Below are positions 21,079 through 30,925 of a stretch of DNA of 64,000 bases, in pieces (the first letter of the stretch is position 1; each line of letters begins with the position of its first letter). Location of the stretch: NCBI RefSeq assembly GCF_021441885.1, contig NZ_CP090438.1:3100001-3164000 (forward strand), given 5' to 3'. The position numbers and the translations under genes are program-made. The notes under the pieces were generated by a model. The model did not search any database. It was not told where the DNA came from and was given only the letters and a program-made list of their open reading frames with translations. Source of the stretch: Vibrio maritimus (GTDB lineage Bacteria > Pseudomonadota > Gammaproteobacteria > Enterobacterales > Vibrionaceae).

Positions 21079-22506
21079 TTACTTCTTTTTCTTCGCTTTC
21101 GCATTTGGAAGGTCAGTGATTGTGCCTTCAAATACTTCTGCCGCAAGACCAACAGACTCGTGAAGCGTTGGGTGAGCGTGGATAGTCAAAGCGATATCTT
21201 CTGCATCACAACCCATCTCGATCGCTAGACCGATTTCACCAAGCAGTTCACCACCGTTAGTACCAACGATAGCACCACCAATAACACGGTGAGACTCTTT
21301 GTCGAAGATAAGCTTAGTCATACCGTCAGCACAGTCAGACGCGATTGCACGACCTGATGCTGCCCATGGGAATGTCGCCACTTCGTAGTTGATGCCCTCT
21401 GCTTTCGCTTCTTTTTCTGTCTTACCAACCCATGCCACTTCTGGCTCAGTGTAAGCAATTGAAGGAATAACTTTCGGGTCAAAGTAGTGCTTCTTACCAG
21501 AGATAACCTCTGCCGCTACGTGACCTTCATGCACACCTTTGTGAGCAAGCATTGGCTGACCAACGATGTCACCGATAGCGTGAATGTGTGGAACGTTAGT
21601 GCGCATTTGTTTATCAACATTGATAAAGCCACGCTCATCCACTTCAATACCTGCTTTCTCTGCATCAAGAAGCTTACCGTTTGGTACACGACCGATAGCA
21701 ACAAGAACGGCATCGTAGCGCTCTGCATCAGCAGGAGCTTTCTTGCCTTCCATTGAAACGTAGATACCGTCTTCTTTCGCTTCAACGGCCGTTACTTTGG
21801 TCTCAAGCATCAAGTTGAACTTGTTTTTAATGCGCTTGGTGTAAACCTTAACCATATCTTTATCCGCTGCAGGGATAAGCTGGTCAAACATCTCAACAAC
21901 GTCAACTTGAGAGCCTAAAGAGTGATAAACCGTTGCCATCTCAAGACCGATGATACCACCACCCATGATAAGCAGTTTTCCTGGTACTTCTTTCAGCTCA
22001 AGAGCGTCAGTTGAGTCCCAGATACGTGGATCTTCGTGTGGAATGAATGGCAGTTTGATAGGGCGAGAGCCCGCAGCGATGATAGCGTTGTCAAACGTTA
22101 CTGTTGTTGACTCGCCTTCACCTTCAACAAGGATAGAGTTAGGACCAGTGAACTTACCGTAACCATTAACGATGTTAACTTTACGCATCTTAGCCATACC
22201 GCCAAGACCACCGGTAAGTTGGTTTACAACCTTCTCTTTCCAGATACGGATCTTGTTGATGTCTGTTTGTGGCTCACCGAAAACAACACCATGTTCAGCC
22301 ATTGCTTTGGCTTCTTCGATAACTTTTGAAACGTGAAGAAGTGCTTTAGATGGGATACAACCCACATTCAGACAGACACCACCTAGGGTGCTATAACGTT
22401 CGATAAGTACCGTTTCAAGACCTAGGTCTGCACAACGGAATGCGGCAGAGTAACCAGCAGGACCAGAACCAAGTACAACAACTTGGGCTTTAATTTCTTT
22501 GCTCAT
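21079..22506 (-). CDS. lpdA: Dihydrolipoamide dehydrogenase (E3)
   Basis: LpdA (475 aa) reoxidises dihydrolipoamide in pyruvate and 2-oxoglutarate dehydrogenases and the glycine cleavage system. The FAD dinucleotide fold is VVVLGSGPAGYSAA, the redox-active disulfide is in GGVCLNVGCIPSKALL, the NAD fold is MGGGIIGLEMA, and the C-terminal interface domain contains HAHPTLHE with the active-site His-Glu pair. It lies 278 bp after aceF, with two strong stem-loops in the gap, so separate transcription is likely in addition to readthrough. Confidence 0.97.
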   Translation of the reverse strand: MSKEIKAQVVVLGSGPAGYSAAFRCADLGLETVLIERYSTLGGVCLNVGCIPSKALLHVSKVIEEAKAMAEHGVVFGEPQTDINKIRIWKEKVVNQLTGGLGGMAKMRKVNIVNGYGKFTGPNSILVEGEGESTTVTFDNAIIAAGSRPIKLPFIPHEDPRIWDSTDALELKEVPGKLLIMGGGIIGLEMATVYHSLGSQVDVVEMFDQLIPAADKDMVKVYTKRIKNKFNLMLETKVTAVEAKEDGIYVSMEGKKAPADAERYDAVLVAIGRVPNGKLLDAEKAGIEVDERGFINVDKQMRTNVPHIHAIGDIVGQPMLAHKGVHEGHVAAEVISGKKHYFDPKVIPSIAYTEPEVAWVGKTEKEAKAEGINYEVATFPWAASGRAIASDCADGMTKLIFDKESHRVIGGAIVGTNGGELLGEIGLAIEMGCDAEDIALTIHAHPTLHESVGLAAEVFEGTITDLPNAKAKKKK

Positions 22507-22696
22507 TTTGACCTCTTGTAGTCATTATCCCTAACAGGCTGAGTGGGTATTGATTTTCTTTTTTATAAACTTCGCTTTGACGCCTAATGACAACGTTTAT
22601 AGCGTAATGAGTTTAAATATTTATGATTTCAGACCGCTAACATTTTACAGAGATGTTAACGGTGTGAAAAGTAAATCAATTTAGCCTGTGAGCTAG

Positions 22697-22721
22697 ACAA
22701 CAATTCAATGGGAATTGTTGT
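22697..22721 (-). promoter_or_regulatory. Inverted repeat in the aceF-lpdA gap
   Basis: ACAACAATTC (22697-22706) is repeated inverted as GAATTGTTGT (22712-22721) around a 5-nt centre. No T-run follows on the transcribed strand, so it is more likely an operator or mRNA stem-loop upstream of lpdA than a terminator. Confidence 0.45.
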
Positions 22722-22739
22722 ATGAATTTGGTTTTTTAC

Positions 22740-22773
22740 CCCTCTAGCTTCCCGGTTGGGGGAAGCTAGAGGG
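22740..22773 (-). other. Strong 14-bp stem-loop directly after aceF
   Basis: Fourteen perfect pairs, 22740-22753 (CCCTCTAGCTTCCC) with 22760-22773, enclose a 6-nt loop, starting 11 bases after the aceF stop. On the transcribed strand the hairpin is followed by GTAAAAAAC instead of a T-run, so it does not look like an intrinsic terminator. A 3'-end stabilising structure for the aceEF mRNA or a processing site is a reasonable inference. Confidence 0.6.
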
Positions 22774-22784
22774 ATCAAACTGCC

Positions 22785-24695
22785 TTAAAGTACCAAGCGA
22801 CGAATATCGCTCAAGCAGCTGTTTAGATAAGTAATGAAACGTGCACCTTCCGCACCGTCAATCACACGGTGATCGTACGATAGTGAAAGTGGAAGCTGTA
22901 GGCGCGGTTCAAATTCTTTACCGTTCCATACTGGCTTCATTTCAGACTTAGACACACCAAGGATACCAACTTCAGGTGCATTTACGATAGGAGTAAATGC
23001 AGTACCACCGATGCCGCCTAGGCTTGAGATAGTGAAACAGCCACCTTGCATATCTGCAGCCGTTAGCTTGCCGGCACGTGCTTTCTTCGAGATAACCATT
23101 AGCTCTTCAGATAGCTCGTAGATACCCTTCTTGTTTACGTCCTTGAATACAGGAACAACAAGACCGTTTGGCGTATCCACTGCGATACCAACGTTCACGT
23201 ACTTCTTAAGAATGATGCTCTCGCCATCTTCCGATAGAGAAGAGTTAAATGCAGGGAAGGCTTCAAGTGCTTTCGCAACAGCTTTCATGATGAACACAAG
23301 TGGCGTGATCTTCATACCTGAATCTTTCTTCGCTTCGATAGCGTTTTGCTCTTTACGGAACGCTTCTAGAGCTGTGATATCCGCGTTATCCCACTGTGTA
23401 ACGTGCGGGATCATTACCCAGTTACGATGTAGGTTAGCACCAGAGATCTTCTTGATCTTAGAAAGCTTCTGAACTTCAGTCTCACCAAACTTGCTGAAGT
23501 CAACCTTCGGCCAAGGTAGTAGACCAAGAGCAGAGCCGTCACCGCCTTTGCCAGATGCCGCAGCACCAGACTCAAGACGCTTAAGTGCATCTTTAACGTA
23601 AGCTTGAACGTCTTCTTTCAGTACGCGGCTCTTACGACCCGTACCTTTTACTTTCGCTAGGTTAACACCAAACTCACGAGCTAGACGACGAACGACTGGA
23701 GACGCGTGCGCGTACTCGTGGTTCTCTTGGAAGTCGTTAGCTTGTGGTGCTGCATCCGCTTTCGCTGCTGGAGCCGGAGCCGCCGCAGGTGCTGCTGGAG
23801 TCGCTGCTTGTGCAGGTGCTGCAACAGGTGCAGGTGCTGCGCCCTCAACAACAAATGTCATGATTAGCGAGCCAGTCGTGACTTTATCGCCAGCTGCAAT
23901 CTTGATTTCTTTAACTGTGCCAGCGAATGGTGCTGGTACTTCCATAGAAGCTTTGTCGCCTTCTACAGTGATAAGAGATTGCTCTTCTTCCACTGTATCG
24001 CCAACCGCTACCATTACTTCAGTAACTTCAACTTCGTCACCGCCGATATCTGGTACGTTTACTTCTTTTTCAGCTGCGGCCGGCGCTCCGGATGCCGCAG
24101 GAGCCGCCGCAGGTGCTGCAGAAGCTTCTGCTACTGGAGCTGCCGCGCCCGAACCTGCAGTTTCGAATACCATGACAAGAGAACCAGTTGTTACTGAATC
24201 ACCTTCAGCAATCTTGATCTCTTTGACCGTACCTGCAAATGGTGCCGGTACTTCCATAGAAGCTTTGTCGCCTTCTACAGTTAGAAGAGATTGCTCTTCT
24301 TCCACTGCATCGCCAACTTTAACCATGATTTCAGTAACTTCTACTTCGTCACCACCGATGTCTGGAACGTGAACTTCTTTCAGTTCTGCTGCCGCTGCTG
24401 CTGGAGCTGGAGCCGCTGCTGGAGCCGCTTCAGCCGCAGGAGCAGGTGCAGCAGCTGCTGCACCTTCGGCTTCGAAAATCATGATAAGAGAACCCGTAGT
24501 AACAGAATCGCCTTCCGCTACTTTGATTTCTTTAACGATACCTGCTTGAGACGCTGGAACTTCCATAGAAGCCTTGTCGCCTTCAACAGTGATTAGAGAC
24601 TGCTCTTCTTCCACCTTGTCGCCAACGCTTACAAGAATCTCAGTAACTTCAACCTCATCCGCACCGATGTCAGGTACATTAATTTCGATTGCCAT
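22785..24695 (-). CDS. aceF: Dihydrolipoyl acetyltransferase (E2 of pyruvate dehydrogenase)
   Basis: AceF (636 aa) forms the core of the pyruvate dehydrogenase complex and transfers acetyl groups to CoA. Three tandem lipoyl domains each carry [11 protein letters not shown], with lipoylated lysines at Lys41, Lys144 and Lys248, joined by Ala/Pro-rich flexible linkers. A peripheral subunit-binding domain (about 330-368, [15 protein letters not shown]) and the catalytic domain with [15 protein letters not shown] near the C terminus follow. It lies 30 bp after aceE and is probably cotranscribed from pdhR. Confidence 0.97.
   Translation of the reverse strand: MAIEINVPDIGADEVEVTEILVSVGDKVEEEQSLITVEGDKASMEVPASQAGIVKEIKVAEGDSVTTGSLIMIFEAEGAAAAAPAPAAEAAPAAAPAPAAAAAELKEVHVPDIGGDEVEVTEIMVKVGDAVEEEQSLLTVEGDKASMEVPAPFAGTVKEIKIAEGDSVTTGSLVMVFETAGSGAAAPVAEASAAPAAAPAASGAPAAAEKEVNVPDIGGDEVEVTEVMVAVGDTVEEEQSLITVEGDKASMEVPAPFAGTVKEIKIAAGDKVTTGSLIMTFVVEGAAPAPVAAPAQAATPAAPAAAPAPAAKADAAPQANDFQENHEYAHASPVVRRLAREFGVNLAKVKGTGRKSRVLKEDVQAYVKDALKRLESGAAASGKGGDGSALGLLPWPKVDFSKFGETEVQKLSKIKKISGANLHRNWVMIPHVTQWDNADITALEAFRKEQNAIEAKKDSGMKITPLVFIMKAVAKALEAFPAFNSSLSEDGESIILKKYVNVGIAVDTPNGLVVPVFKDVNKKGIYELSEELMVISKKARAGKLTAADMQGGCFTISSLGGIGGTAFTPIVNAPEVGILGVSKSEMKPVWNGKEFEPRLQLPLSLSYDHRVIDGAEGARFITYLNSCLSDIRRLVL
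23790..24690 (-). repeat. Threefold lipoyl-domain direct repeat inside aceF
   Basis: Three ~300-bp in-frame direct repeats encode the lipoyl domains and their Ala/Pro linkers. The segments around the three [11 protein letters not shown] motifs are nearly identical at the DNA level, for example the complement of CCATAGAAGCTTTGTCGCC occurs at two of them. Confidence 0.8.
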
Positions 24696-24725
24696 TGCTT
24701 ATTTACCTTCTAATTAAGCGCTGTA

Positions 24726-27389
24726 TTAAGCGTAAAGTGGGTTAGTTTTTTCAGTGTCGATGTTGAACTTAGCAATTGCTTCAGTCACAACAGACTTCTC
24801 AACATCACCGCGCTTCGCTAGTTCAGTTAGCGCTGCAACTACCACGTAGCCTGCGTTAACTTCGAAGTGACGACGTAGGTTCTCACGGCTGTCTGAACGG
24901 CCGTAACCATCAGTACCAAGTACTTTGTAAGACTCAGTAGGCATGAATGCGCGGACTTGCTCAGAGTAGTTCTTCATGTAGTCAGTCGCCGCGATTGCTG
25001 GCTCAGTACCCATTACTTGTGCAATGTAAGGGACTTTCGCTTCTGCTTCTGGGTGAAGCATGTTGTAGCGCTCTGCGTCTTGACCGTCACGAGTTAGCTC
25101 GTTGAACGATGTTACAGAGAATACGTCAGAAGCGATGCCGTACTCTTCGCTTAGAATAGTCGCTGCTTTACGTACTTCGTTCATGATAGTACCAGAGCCC
25201 ATTAGCTGAACTTTAGACTTGTCACCAGCGTAAGACTCAAGCTTGTAGATACCCTTACGGATGCCTTCTTCAGCACCTTCTGGCATTGCTGGCATTGCGT
25301 AGTTTTCGTTCATCACTGTTAGGTAGTAGAACACGTTCTCTTGGTTCTCACCGTACATGCGACGGATACCGTCTTGCATGATTACCGCCACTTCGTAAGC
25401 GAACGTTGGGTCGTAAGAGATACAGTTAGGAACCGTGTTCGCCATGATGTGCGAGTGACCATCTTCGTGCTGTAGACCTTCACCGTTTAGCGTTGTACGA
25501 CCAGCCGTTGCGCCTAGTAGGAAACCGCGAGCTTGTTGGTCACCAGCCATCCATGCCATATCACCTACACGTTGGAAACCAAACATTGAGTAGTAGATGT
25601 AGAACGGAATCATTGGCAGGTCGTTAGTGCTGTATGATGTTGCCGCTGCAACCCAAGAAGCCATTGAGCCTAGCTCGTTGATACCTTCTTGTAGAACCTG
25701 ACCTGACGTTGCTTCTTTGTAGTAAGAAACGATACCTTTATCTTCTGGCGTGTATTCCTGACCGTGCGGGTTGTAGATACCGATCTGACGGAATAGACCT
25801 TCCATACCAAACGTACGAGCTTCATCACAGATGATAGGAACAACGTTCTTACCAATGTTCTTGTTCTTAAGCAGGATATTAAGCGTACGAACGTATGCCA
25901 TCGTCGTTGAGATGTCACGCTTCTGCTCGCTTAGTAGCGGCGCGAACTCTTCTAGCTCTGGCACTTTGAATTCTTGAGTAAACTTAGGTAGACGCTGTGG
26001 CGTGTAACCTTTTAGAGCTTTACGACGAGCGTGCAGGTATTCATATTCCGCGCTTCCTTCTTCCAGTTTTAGGTATGGAAGCTCTGCTACTTTCTCATCA
26101 GTTAGAATGTCTTGAAGACCTAGACGATCACGTAGGTGTAGAACGTGAGTCATGTCCATCTTCTTAACTTGGTGCGCGATGTTCTTACCTTCAGCCGCTT
26201 CACCCATGCCGTAACCTTTAACTGTCTTAGCTAGGATTACTGTTGGACGACCTTTAGTCTCTGCCGCGTTCTTGTATGCTGCGTACAGCTTAGAAGAATC
26301 GTGACCACCACGCTTAAGTGCGAAGATTTCGTCATCAGTCATGTCTGCAACAAGTGCTGCTGTTTCTGGGTACTTACCAAAGAAGTGCTCACGTACGTAT
26401 GCACCATCTTTCGATTTAAATGTTTGGTAGTCACCGTCTACAGTTTCGTTCATTAGCTGTAGAAGTTTACCTGACGTGTCTTTCGCCAGTAGTGCATCCC
26501 AGTTGTTACCCCAGATAACCTTAACAACATTCCAGCCAGCGCCTTTGAATAGACCTTCAAGCTCTTGAATGATGCTGCCGTTACCCATTACAGGGCCATC
26601 TAGGCGCTGAAGGTTACAGTTGATTAGGAAACATAGGTTATCTAGTTTCTCACGCGCAGCGAAAGAAAGTGAACCACGTGATTCTGGCTCATCCATCTCA
26701 CCGTCACCTAGGAAGGCATAAACACGCTGAGCTGAAGTGTCTTTTAGGCCGCGACCATTTAGGTACTTAAGGAAACGCGCTTGGTAGATCGCAGAAATAG
26801 GACCTAGACCCATAGATACTGTTGGGAACTGCCAGAACTCAGGCATCAGTTTAGGGTGTGGGTATGAAGGAATACCTTTACCGTCTACTTCTTGACGGAA
26901 GTTATCTAGCTGCTCTTCAGTCAGACGACCTTCTACGAATGCACGAGAGTAGATACCTGGTGAGATGTGACCTTGATAGTAAACTAGATCGCCACCGTCA
27001 GTCTCGTTAGGAGCACGGAAGAAGTGGTTGAAGCACACTTCATAAAATGCTGCTGCAGACTGGTAAGAAGCCATGTGACCGCCAAGGTCTAGGTCTTTCT
27101 TAGAAGCACGCAATACGATCATGATTGCGTTCCAGCGAATAATCGAACGAATACGACGCTCAAGCGTTGTATCACCAGGGTAAGCTGGCTCTTGTGCTGC
27201 TGGAATAGTATTAATGTAGTTAGTGTTGATGCCTGTTGGCATATCAACGCCATCTAAACGAGCTTTCTCTAGAACGGTTTCTAGTAGAAATTGTGCACGT
27301 TCTACACCTTCTTCACGAACAACGGATTCAAGTGCTTGAAGCCAATCTTGAGTTTCCAGTGCATCTACGTCATGCTTCATGTCAGACAT
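24726..27389 (-). CDS. aceE: Pyruvate dehydrogenase E1 component (homodimeric type)
   Basis: AceE (887 aa) decarboxylates pyruvate with thiamine diphosphate and reductively acetylates AceF. It shows the transketolase-like N-terminal domain with the ThDP motif GDGEMDEPESRGSL...LCFLINCNLQRLDGPV, the central pyrimidine-binding domain (HEDGHSHIMANTVPNC) and a C-terminal domain. The length equals E. coli AceE. It starts 56 bp after the pdhR stop, with an ATG preceded by AGAAGGATAG, and is part of pdhR-aceE-aceF. Confidence 0.97.
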   Translation of the reverse strand: MSDMKHDVDALETQDWLQALESVVREEGVERAQFLLETVLEKARLDGVDMPTGINTNYINTIPAAQEPAYPGDTTLERRIRSIIRWNAIMIVLRASKKDLDLGGHMASYQSAAAFYEVCFNHFFRAPNETDGGDLVYYQGHISPGIYSRAFVEGRLTEEQLDNFRQEVDGKGIPSYPHPKLMPEFWQFPTVSMGLGPISAIYQARFLKYLNGRGLKDTSAQRVYAFLGDGEMDEPESRGSLSFAAREKLDNLCFLINCNLQRLDGPVMGNGSIIQELEGLFKGAGWNVVKVIWGNNWDALLAKDTSGKLLQLMNETVDGDYQTFKSKDGAYVREHFFGKYPETAALVADMTDDEIFALKRGGHDSSKLYAAYKNAAETKGRPTVILAKTVKGYGMGEAAEGKNIAHQVKKMDMTHVLHLRDRLGLQDILTDEKVAELPYLKLEEGSAEYEYLHARRKALKGYTPQRLPKFTQEFKVPELEEFAPLLSEQKRDISTTMAYVRTLNILLKNKNIGKNVVPIICDEARTFGMEGLFRQIGIYNPHGQEYTPEDKGIVSYYKEATSGQVLQEGINELGSMASWVAAATSYSTNDLPMIPFYIYYSMFGFQRVGDMAWMAGDQQARGFLLGATAGRTTLNGEGLQHEDGHSHIMANTVPNCISYDPTFAYEVAVIMQDGIRRMYGENQENVFYYLTVMNENYAMPAMPEGAEEGIRKGIYKLESYAGDKSKVQLMGSGTIMNEVRKAATILSEEYGIASDVFSVTSFNELTRDGQDAERYNMLHPEAEAKVPYIAQVMGTEPAIAATDYMKNYSEQVRAFMPTESYKVLGTDGYGRSDSRENLRRHFEVNAGYVVVAALTELAKRGDVEKSVVTEAIAKFNIDTEKTNPLYA

Positions 27390-27445
27390 GGCGATCTATC
27401 CTTCTGTTGGTTGGATCTACTTAATTAAAGTAAGCGTTTCTAGTT

Positions 27446-28213
27446 TTAAGAATCACTATCTTGTTGAATTCGTCTCAATGAGCGCTCACGACGAGACGCT
27501 TCTCGAGTCAAATCTAACAATGTTTCTTCGATGTAAGCTAAATGCGAATGCGACATCTCACGCGCCTTTTCTGGCTGACCAGCGACGATCGCTTCAACGA
27601 TATTAGCTCGGTGTTTACTGACTTTCTCCACCACCTCGGATCGGCGGTGTAATAGCTCTAAATTCTGTAGAACATTTTGCTCAAGTAACGGTGCTAGGCT
27701 TCGAACAATGTGCAGCAACACAACGTTATGTGCAGCTTCTGTTAGTGCCACAAGAAATGCCATGACCGCAGAAGCTTCAGCCTCAACGTCGCCGGACTCT
27801 TGTGCTGTGCGAATATTGCCTAAACACGCTTCAATCTGAGCAAAATCTTCATCGGTGCCACGCAATGCAGCGAAGTAAGCAGAGATACCTTCCATAGCAT
27901 GACGAGCCTCAAGCAAATCTAGCTGAGTCTCGTTGTGAGAAGATAGGAGGTCTAACAAGGGATCAGAGAAACTTTTCCAGATGTTCTCGCTAACGAACGT
28001 GCCACCGCCTTGACGACGGGTTAGAAGCTTCTTCGCTTCAAGTCGCTGAATTGCCTCTCGAATAGAAGGTCGAGAAACATCAAATTGCTTTGCCAGCTCA
28101 CGTTCAGGTGGAAGCTGCTGCCCTGCTGAAAGCGTTCCTTCAACAATCAAGCGTTCCAATTCTTGCTCGATAACATCCGAAAGTTTCGGCTGACGGATCC
28201 TTTGATAAGCCAT
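27446..28213 (-). CDS. pdhR: Pyruvate dehydrogenase complex repressor
   Basis: PdhR (255 aa) is a GntR-family (FadR subfamily) repressor released by pyruvate. The N-terminal winged helix (about 10-75) contains [26 protein letters not shown]; the C-terminal FCD domain binds the ligand. It heads the aceEF operon. Two palindromes matching the PdhR site lie upstream, so autoregulation is likely. Confidence 0.95.
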   Translation of the reverse strand: MAYQRIRQPKLSDVIEQELERLIVEGTLSAGQQLPPERELAKQFDVSRPSIREAIQRLEAKKLLTRRQGGGTFVSENIWKSFSDPLLDLLSSHNETQLDLLEARHAMEGISAYFAALRGTDEDFAQIEACLGNIRTAQESGDVEAEASAVMAFLVALTEAAHNVVLLHIVRSLAPLLEQNVLQNLELLHRRSEVVEKVSKHRANIVEAIVAGQPEKAREMSHSHLAYIEETLLDLTREASRRERSLRRIQQDSDS

Positions 28214-28252
28214 AACTATTATTCTTTTATTCTTCTACTTTCTAGAGCTGTT

Positions 28253-28269
28253 AATTGGTATTACCAATT
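28253..28269 (-). promoter_or_regulatory. PdhR operator, proximal
   Basis: AATTGGTATTACCAATT is a perfect palindrome that matches the PdhR consensus (ATTGGT, 3-nt centre, ACCAAT) exactly. It lies 40 bp upstream of the pdhR start, where binding would occlude transcription of pdhR-aceEF. Confidence 0.88.
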
Positions 28270-28393
28270 TATAAGTTGGGGTAAAAATTAACACATTTAA
28301 AACACCAATGTCTAGTGAAAAATTGATTCACATCATAGAACCGGCCTTGCGTTAACCGTTATGAAACATTTATAGATTAAAACATCAACACCC

Positions 28394-28406
28394 TTGGTCA
28401 GACCAA
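28394..28406 (-). promoter_or_regulatory. PdhR-type operator, distal
   Basis: TTGGTCAGACCAA is a perfect palindrome with the same half-sites and 3-nt centre as the proximal PdhR box, about 140 bp further upstream. It may mark a second promoter or allow looping. Confidence 0.7.
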
Positions 28407-28559
28407 TTACATACGAGAAACTTATCGGGTAAATGACGTGCTATGAAAAGCCTTAAAAATCAATAAGAAAGGAGTTTATTTGTCAGACAAGGGAAATTGA
28501 CCAATATCAAGTAAAGAAGGAATAACCAGTGCTCTGGTTATTTATAATTTGAATAACAA

Positions 28560-28588
28560 AATAAATCGTGATGCTGAAAAAGCACCAC
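28560..28588 (-). terminator. Probable terminator of ampD
   Basis: On the minus strand GTGGTGCT pairs with AGCATCAC (28568-28575 with 28581-28588, one G-U pair), followed by GATTTATTTTG. It lies 35 bp after the ampD stop. Confidence 0.6.
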
Positions 28589-28623
28589 GAATTCTGCTCA
28601 AATGGGCAGGAGTGAATCTTTTA

Positions 28624-29205
28624 TTACAATGTATTTTTGAAACGCGACCAGTCAAAAACTAGACCTGGATCGCTCTTTCTTAGCGGTGCTATGTATTGAT
28701 GACCAGTGATGCGCTCACGAGTGATCTGCGGATACCGAGCCATTAGCGATTGTGTAAGACGTTGTAAACTCACATATTGAGCATCGGTGTAAGAGACATA
28801 ATCGGTTCCTTCTAGTTCTATCCCAATTGAATAATCGTTACACCTCGCACGCCCCGCAAAACTCGAAACGCCAGCATGCCAAGCACGGGCACTGAAAGGA
28901 ACAAACTGCACTACCTCCCCATCACGGCGTATCAAACAGTGTGCGGAGACTTTCATCTTTTCAATCACCTTAAAAAAGGGGTGACTCGACGCATCGAGCT
29001 GTCCGAGAAAGAAATCTTCTATATAGGGGCCACCAAATTGTGCCGGTGGCAGGCTGATATTATGCACCACCAGCAGCGACACATCCTCTTCGTCTGGCCT
29101 CGCATCAAAGTGGGGGGATACCACGCGTCGCGCAGCTTGATACCAACCTTGTTCGTCTATCTCATAAAAACCCTGAAAGCTATAAGGTCTATCTTGGTTT
29201 TGCAT
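28624..29205 (-). CDS. ampD: 1,6-anhydro-N-acetylmuramyl-L-alanine amidase
   Basis: AmpD (193 aa) is a cytoplasmic zinc amidase that recycles anhydro-muropeptides; its loss derepresses AmpC-type beta-lactamases in species that have AmpR. Amidase_2 features are VVHNISLPP with the first zinc His, the substrate segment SAHCLIRRDGEVVQFVPFSARAWHAG, and GHQYIAPLRKSDPG with the second His and the zinc Asp. It lies divergent from nadC, as in E. coli. Confidence 0.95.
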   Translation of the reverse strand: MQNQDRPYSFQGFYEIDEQGWYQAARRVVSPHFDARPDEEDVSLLVVHNISLPPAQFGGPYIEDFFLGQLDASSHPFFKVIEKMKVSAHCLIRRDGEVVQFVPFSARAWHAGVSSFAGRARCNDYSIGIELEGTDYVSYTDAQYVSLQRLTQSLMARYPQITRERITGHQYIAPLRKSDPGLVFDWSRFKNTL

Positions 29206-29336
29206 ATATTTTGAGCCTATCTACATCGCTATCGCTTTGATTTTATCCGACAGCCAATAAAATGCGAGATTTGATGCTGAAATTCCGCACAAGCAGGAGT
29301 ATCATGCCCACTTTGTTCCCCCACTAGACACGTTAA

Positions 29337-30230
<894 letters not shown>

Positions 30231-30254
30231 CCCCGTCATTCTTATCGTTGCAGT

Positions 30255-30284
30255 AAAAAGCGAAGCCATGAGCTTCGCTTTTTT
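30255..30284 (+). terminator. Terminator after nadC
   Basis: A 12-bp stem, AAAAAGCGAAGC (30255-30266) with GCTTCGCTTTTT (30272-30283), has a 5-nt loop and ends in a T-run. It insulates the pil operon from nadC. Confidence 0.87.
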
Positions 30285-30395
30285 GTATCCGCCCCTCTAC
30301 TCCACGATTTTCCCTCTCATTCAGCCGCGCTAGTCCCCAACCTTCAGAGTCAGTCGCACCCAAAATGCAACGACATGCAATGGGCCTTCATTTTT

Positions 30396-30409
30396 TAGAA
30401 CCTGTTCTA
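30396..30409 (+). promoter_or_regulatory. Palindrome upstream of pilA
   Basis: TAGAACCTGTTCTA is a perfect 6-bp half-site palindrome with a 2-nt centre, 83 bp before the pilA start. No regulator is assigned. Confidence 0.4.
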
Positions 30410-30414
30410 GGGCG

Positions 30415-30440
30415 TTAACCCATTAACTTTATTGGGTTAA
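30415..30440 (+). promoter_or_regulatory. Inverted repeat upstream of pilA
   Basis: TTAACCCA (30415-30422) and TGGGTTAA (30433-30440) are spaced by 10 nt, so the half-sites are about two helical turns apart centre to centre. They lie about 50 bp before pilA, a promoter-overlapping position. The binding protein is unknown. Confidence 0.4.
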
Positions 30441-30491
30441 ATCTCAAGAGTATGTTCGCTATGTGCAACTAATTTAATTGAGGGAATACAA

Positions 30492-30923
30492 ATGAACAGA
30501 GCAAACAAGCAACAAGGTTTTACCTTGATTGAGTTAATGATTGTCGTCGCGGTGATTGGGGTATTGGCTGCAGTGGCACTACCTACATACCAAAACTATA
30601 TTGCAAAAAGTGAAACATCGTCTGCCCTTGCAACTTTGTCTGCATTAAGAACGCCTATTGAAACGGAAACCTTATCAAATGGTCAGTTTCCGAATCCAGC
30701 AAGTGCCGCAAGCTATGGCATTCCACAATCCTATGCTCTAGGTACTATTACCTTGACGGGAAACAGCGGAGCTGCTGGCACAATTCGCGTAAGTTTTGAG
30801 ACGGGAAAATCAAGCCCTAAGGTCGCTGGAAATACCCTAGACCTTGTGAGAACTGTCGAAGGAAGCTGGAGCTGCCAAGCAGCAAATATTGATAGTGAAC
30901 TGCTTCCAAAAGGCTGTAACTAG
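30492..30923 (+). CDS. pilA: Type IVa major pilin
   Basis: PilA (143 aa) is the major subunit of the type IVa (ChiRP-type) pilus used in vibrios for chitin attachment and DNA uptake. The short leader MNRANKQQG is cut before Phe10, exposing the class III hydrophobic helix FTLIELMIVVAVIGVLAAVALP with the conserved Glu5 of the mature protein. Two C-terminal cysteines (Cys128 and Cys142) frame the D-region disulfide loop. It is the first gene of pilABCD; the pilin head is the most species-variable part of the operon. Confidence 0.95.
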   Translation: MNRANKQQGFTLIELMIVVAVIGVLAAVALPTYQNYIAKSETSSALATLSALRTPIETETLSNGQFPNPASAASYGIPQSYALGTITLTGNSGAAGTIRVSFETGKSSPKVAGNTLDLVRTVEGSWSCQAANIDSELLPKGCN

Positions 30924-30925
30924 CT

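Larger units (their letters stand above)
28214..28623. other. pdhR-ampD intergenic region with regulatory sites
   Basis: This 410-bp stretch holds no gene. It contains the promoter region of pdhR with two PdhR-type palindromes (28253-28269 and 28394-28406) and, near ampD, a minus-strand terminator hairpin (28568-28588). The AT-rich sequence between shows nothing else I would name. Confidence 0.6.

Noticed and set aside
22740..22773. Intrinsic terminator after aceF
   Set aside because: The stem is strong, but on the transcribed strand A's and not T's follow it, so I list it as a stem-loop only.
23860..24372. 170-codon plus-strand frame opposite aceF
   Set aside because: It is a low-complexity Ser/Thr/Ala shadow of the lipoyl repeats on the other strand.
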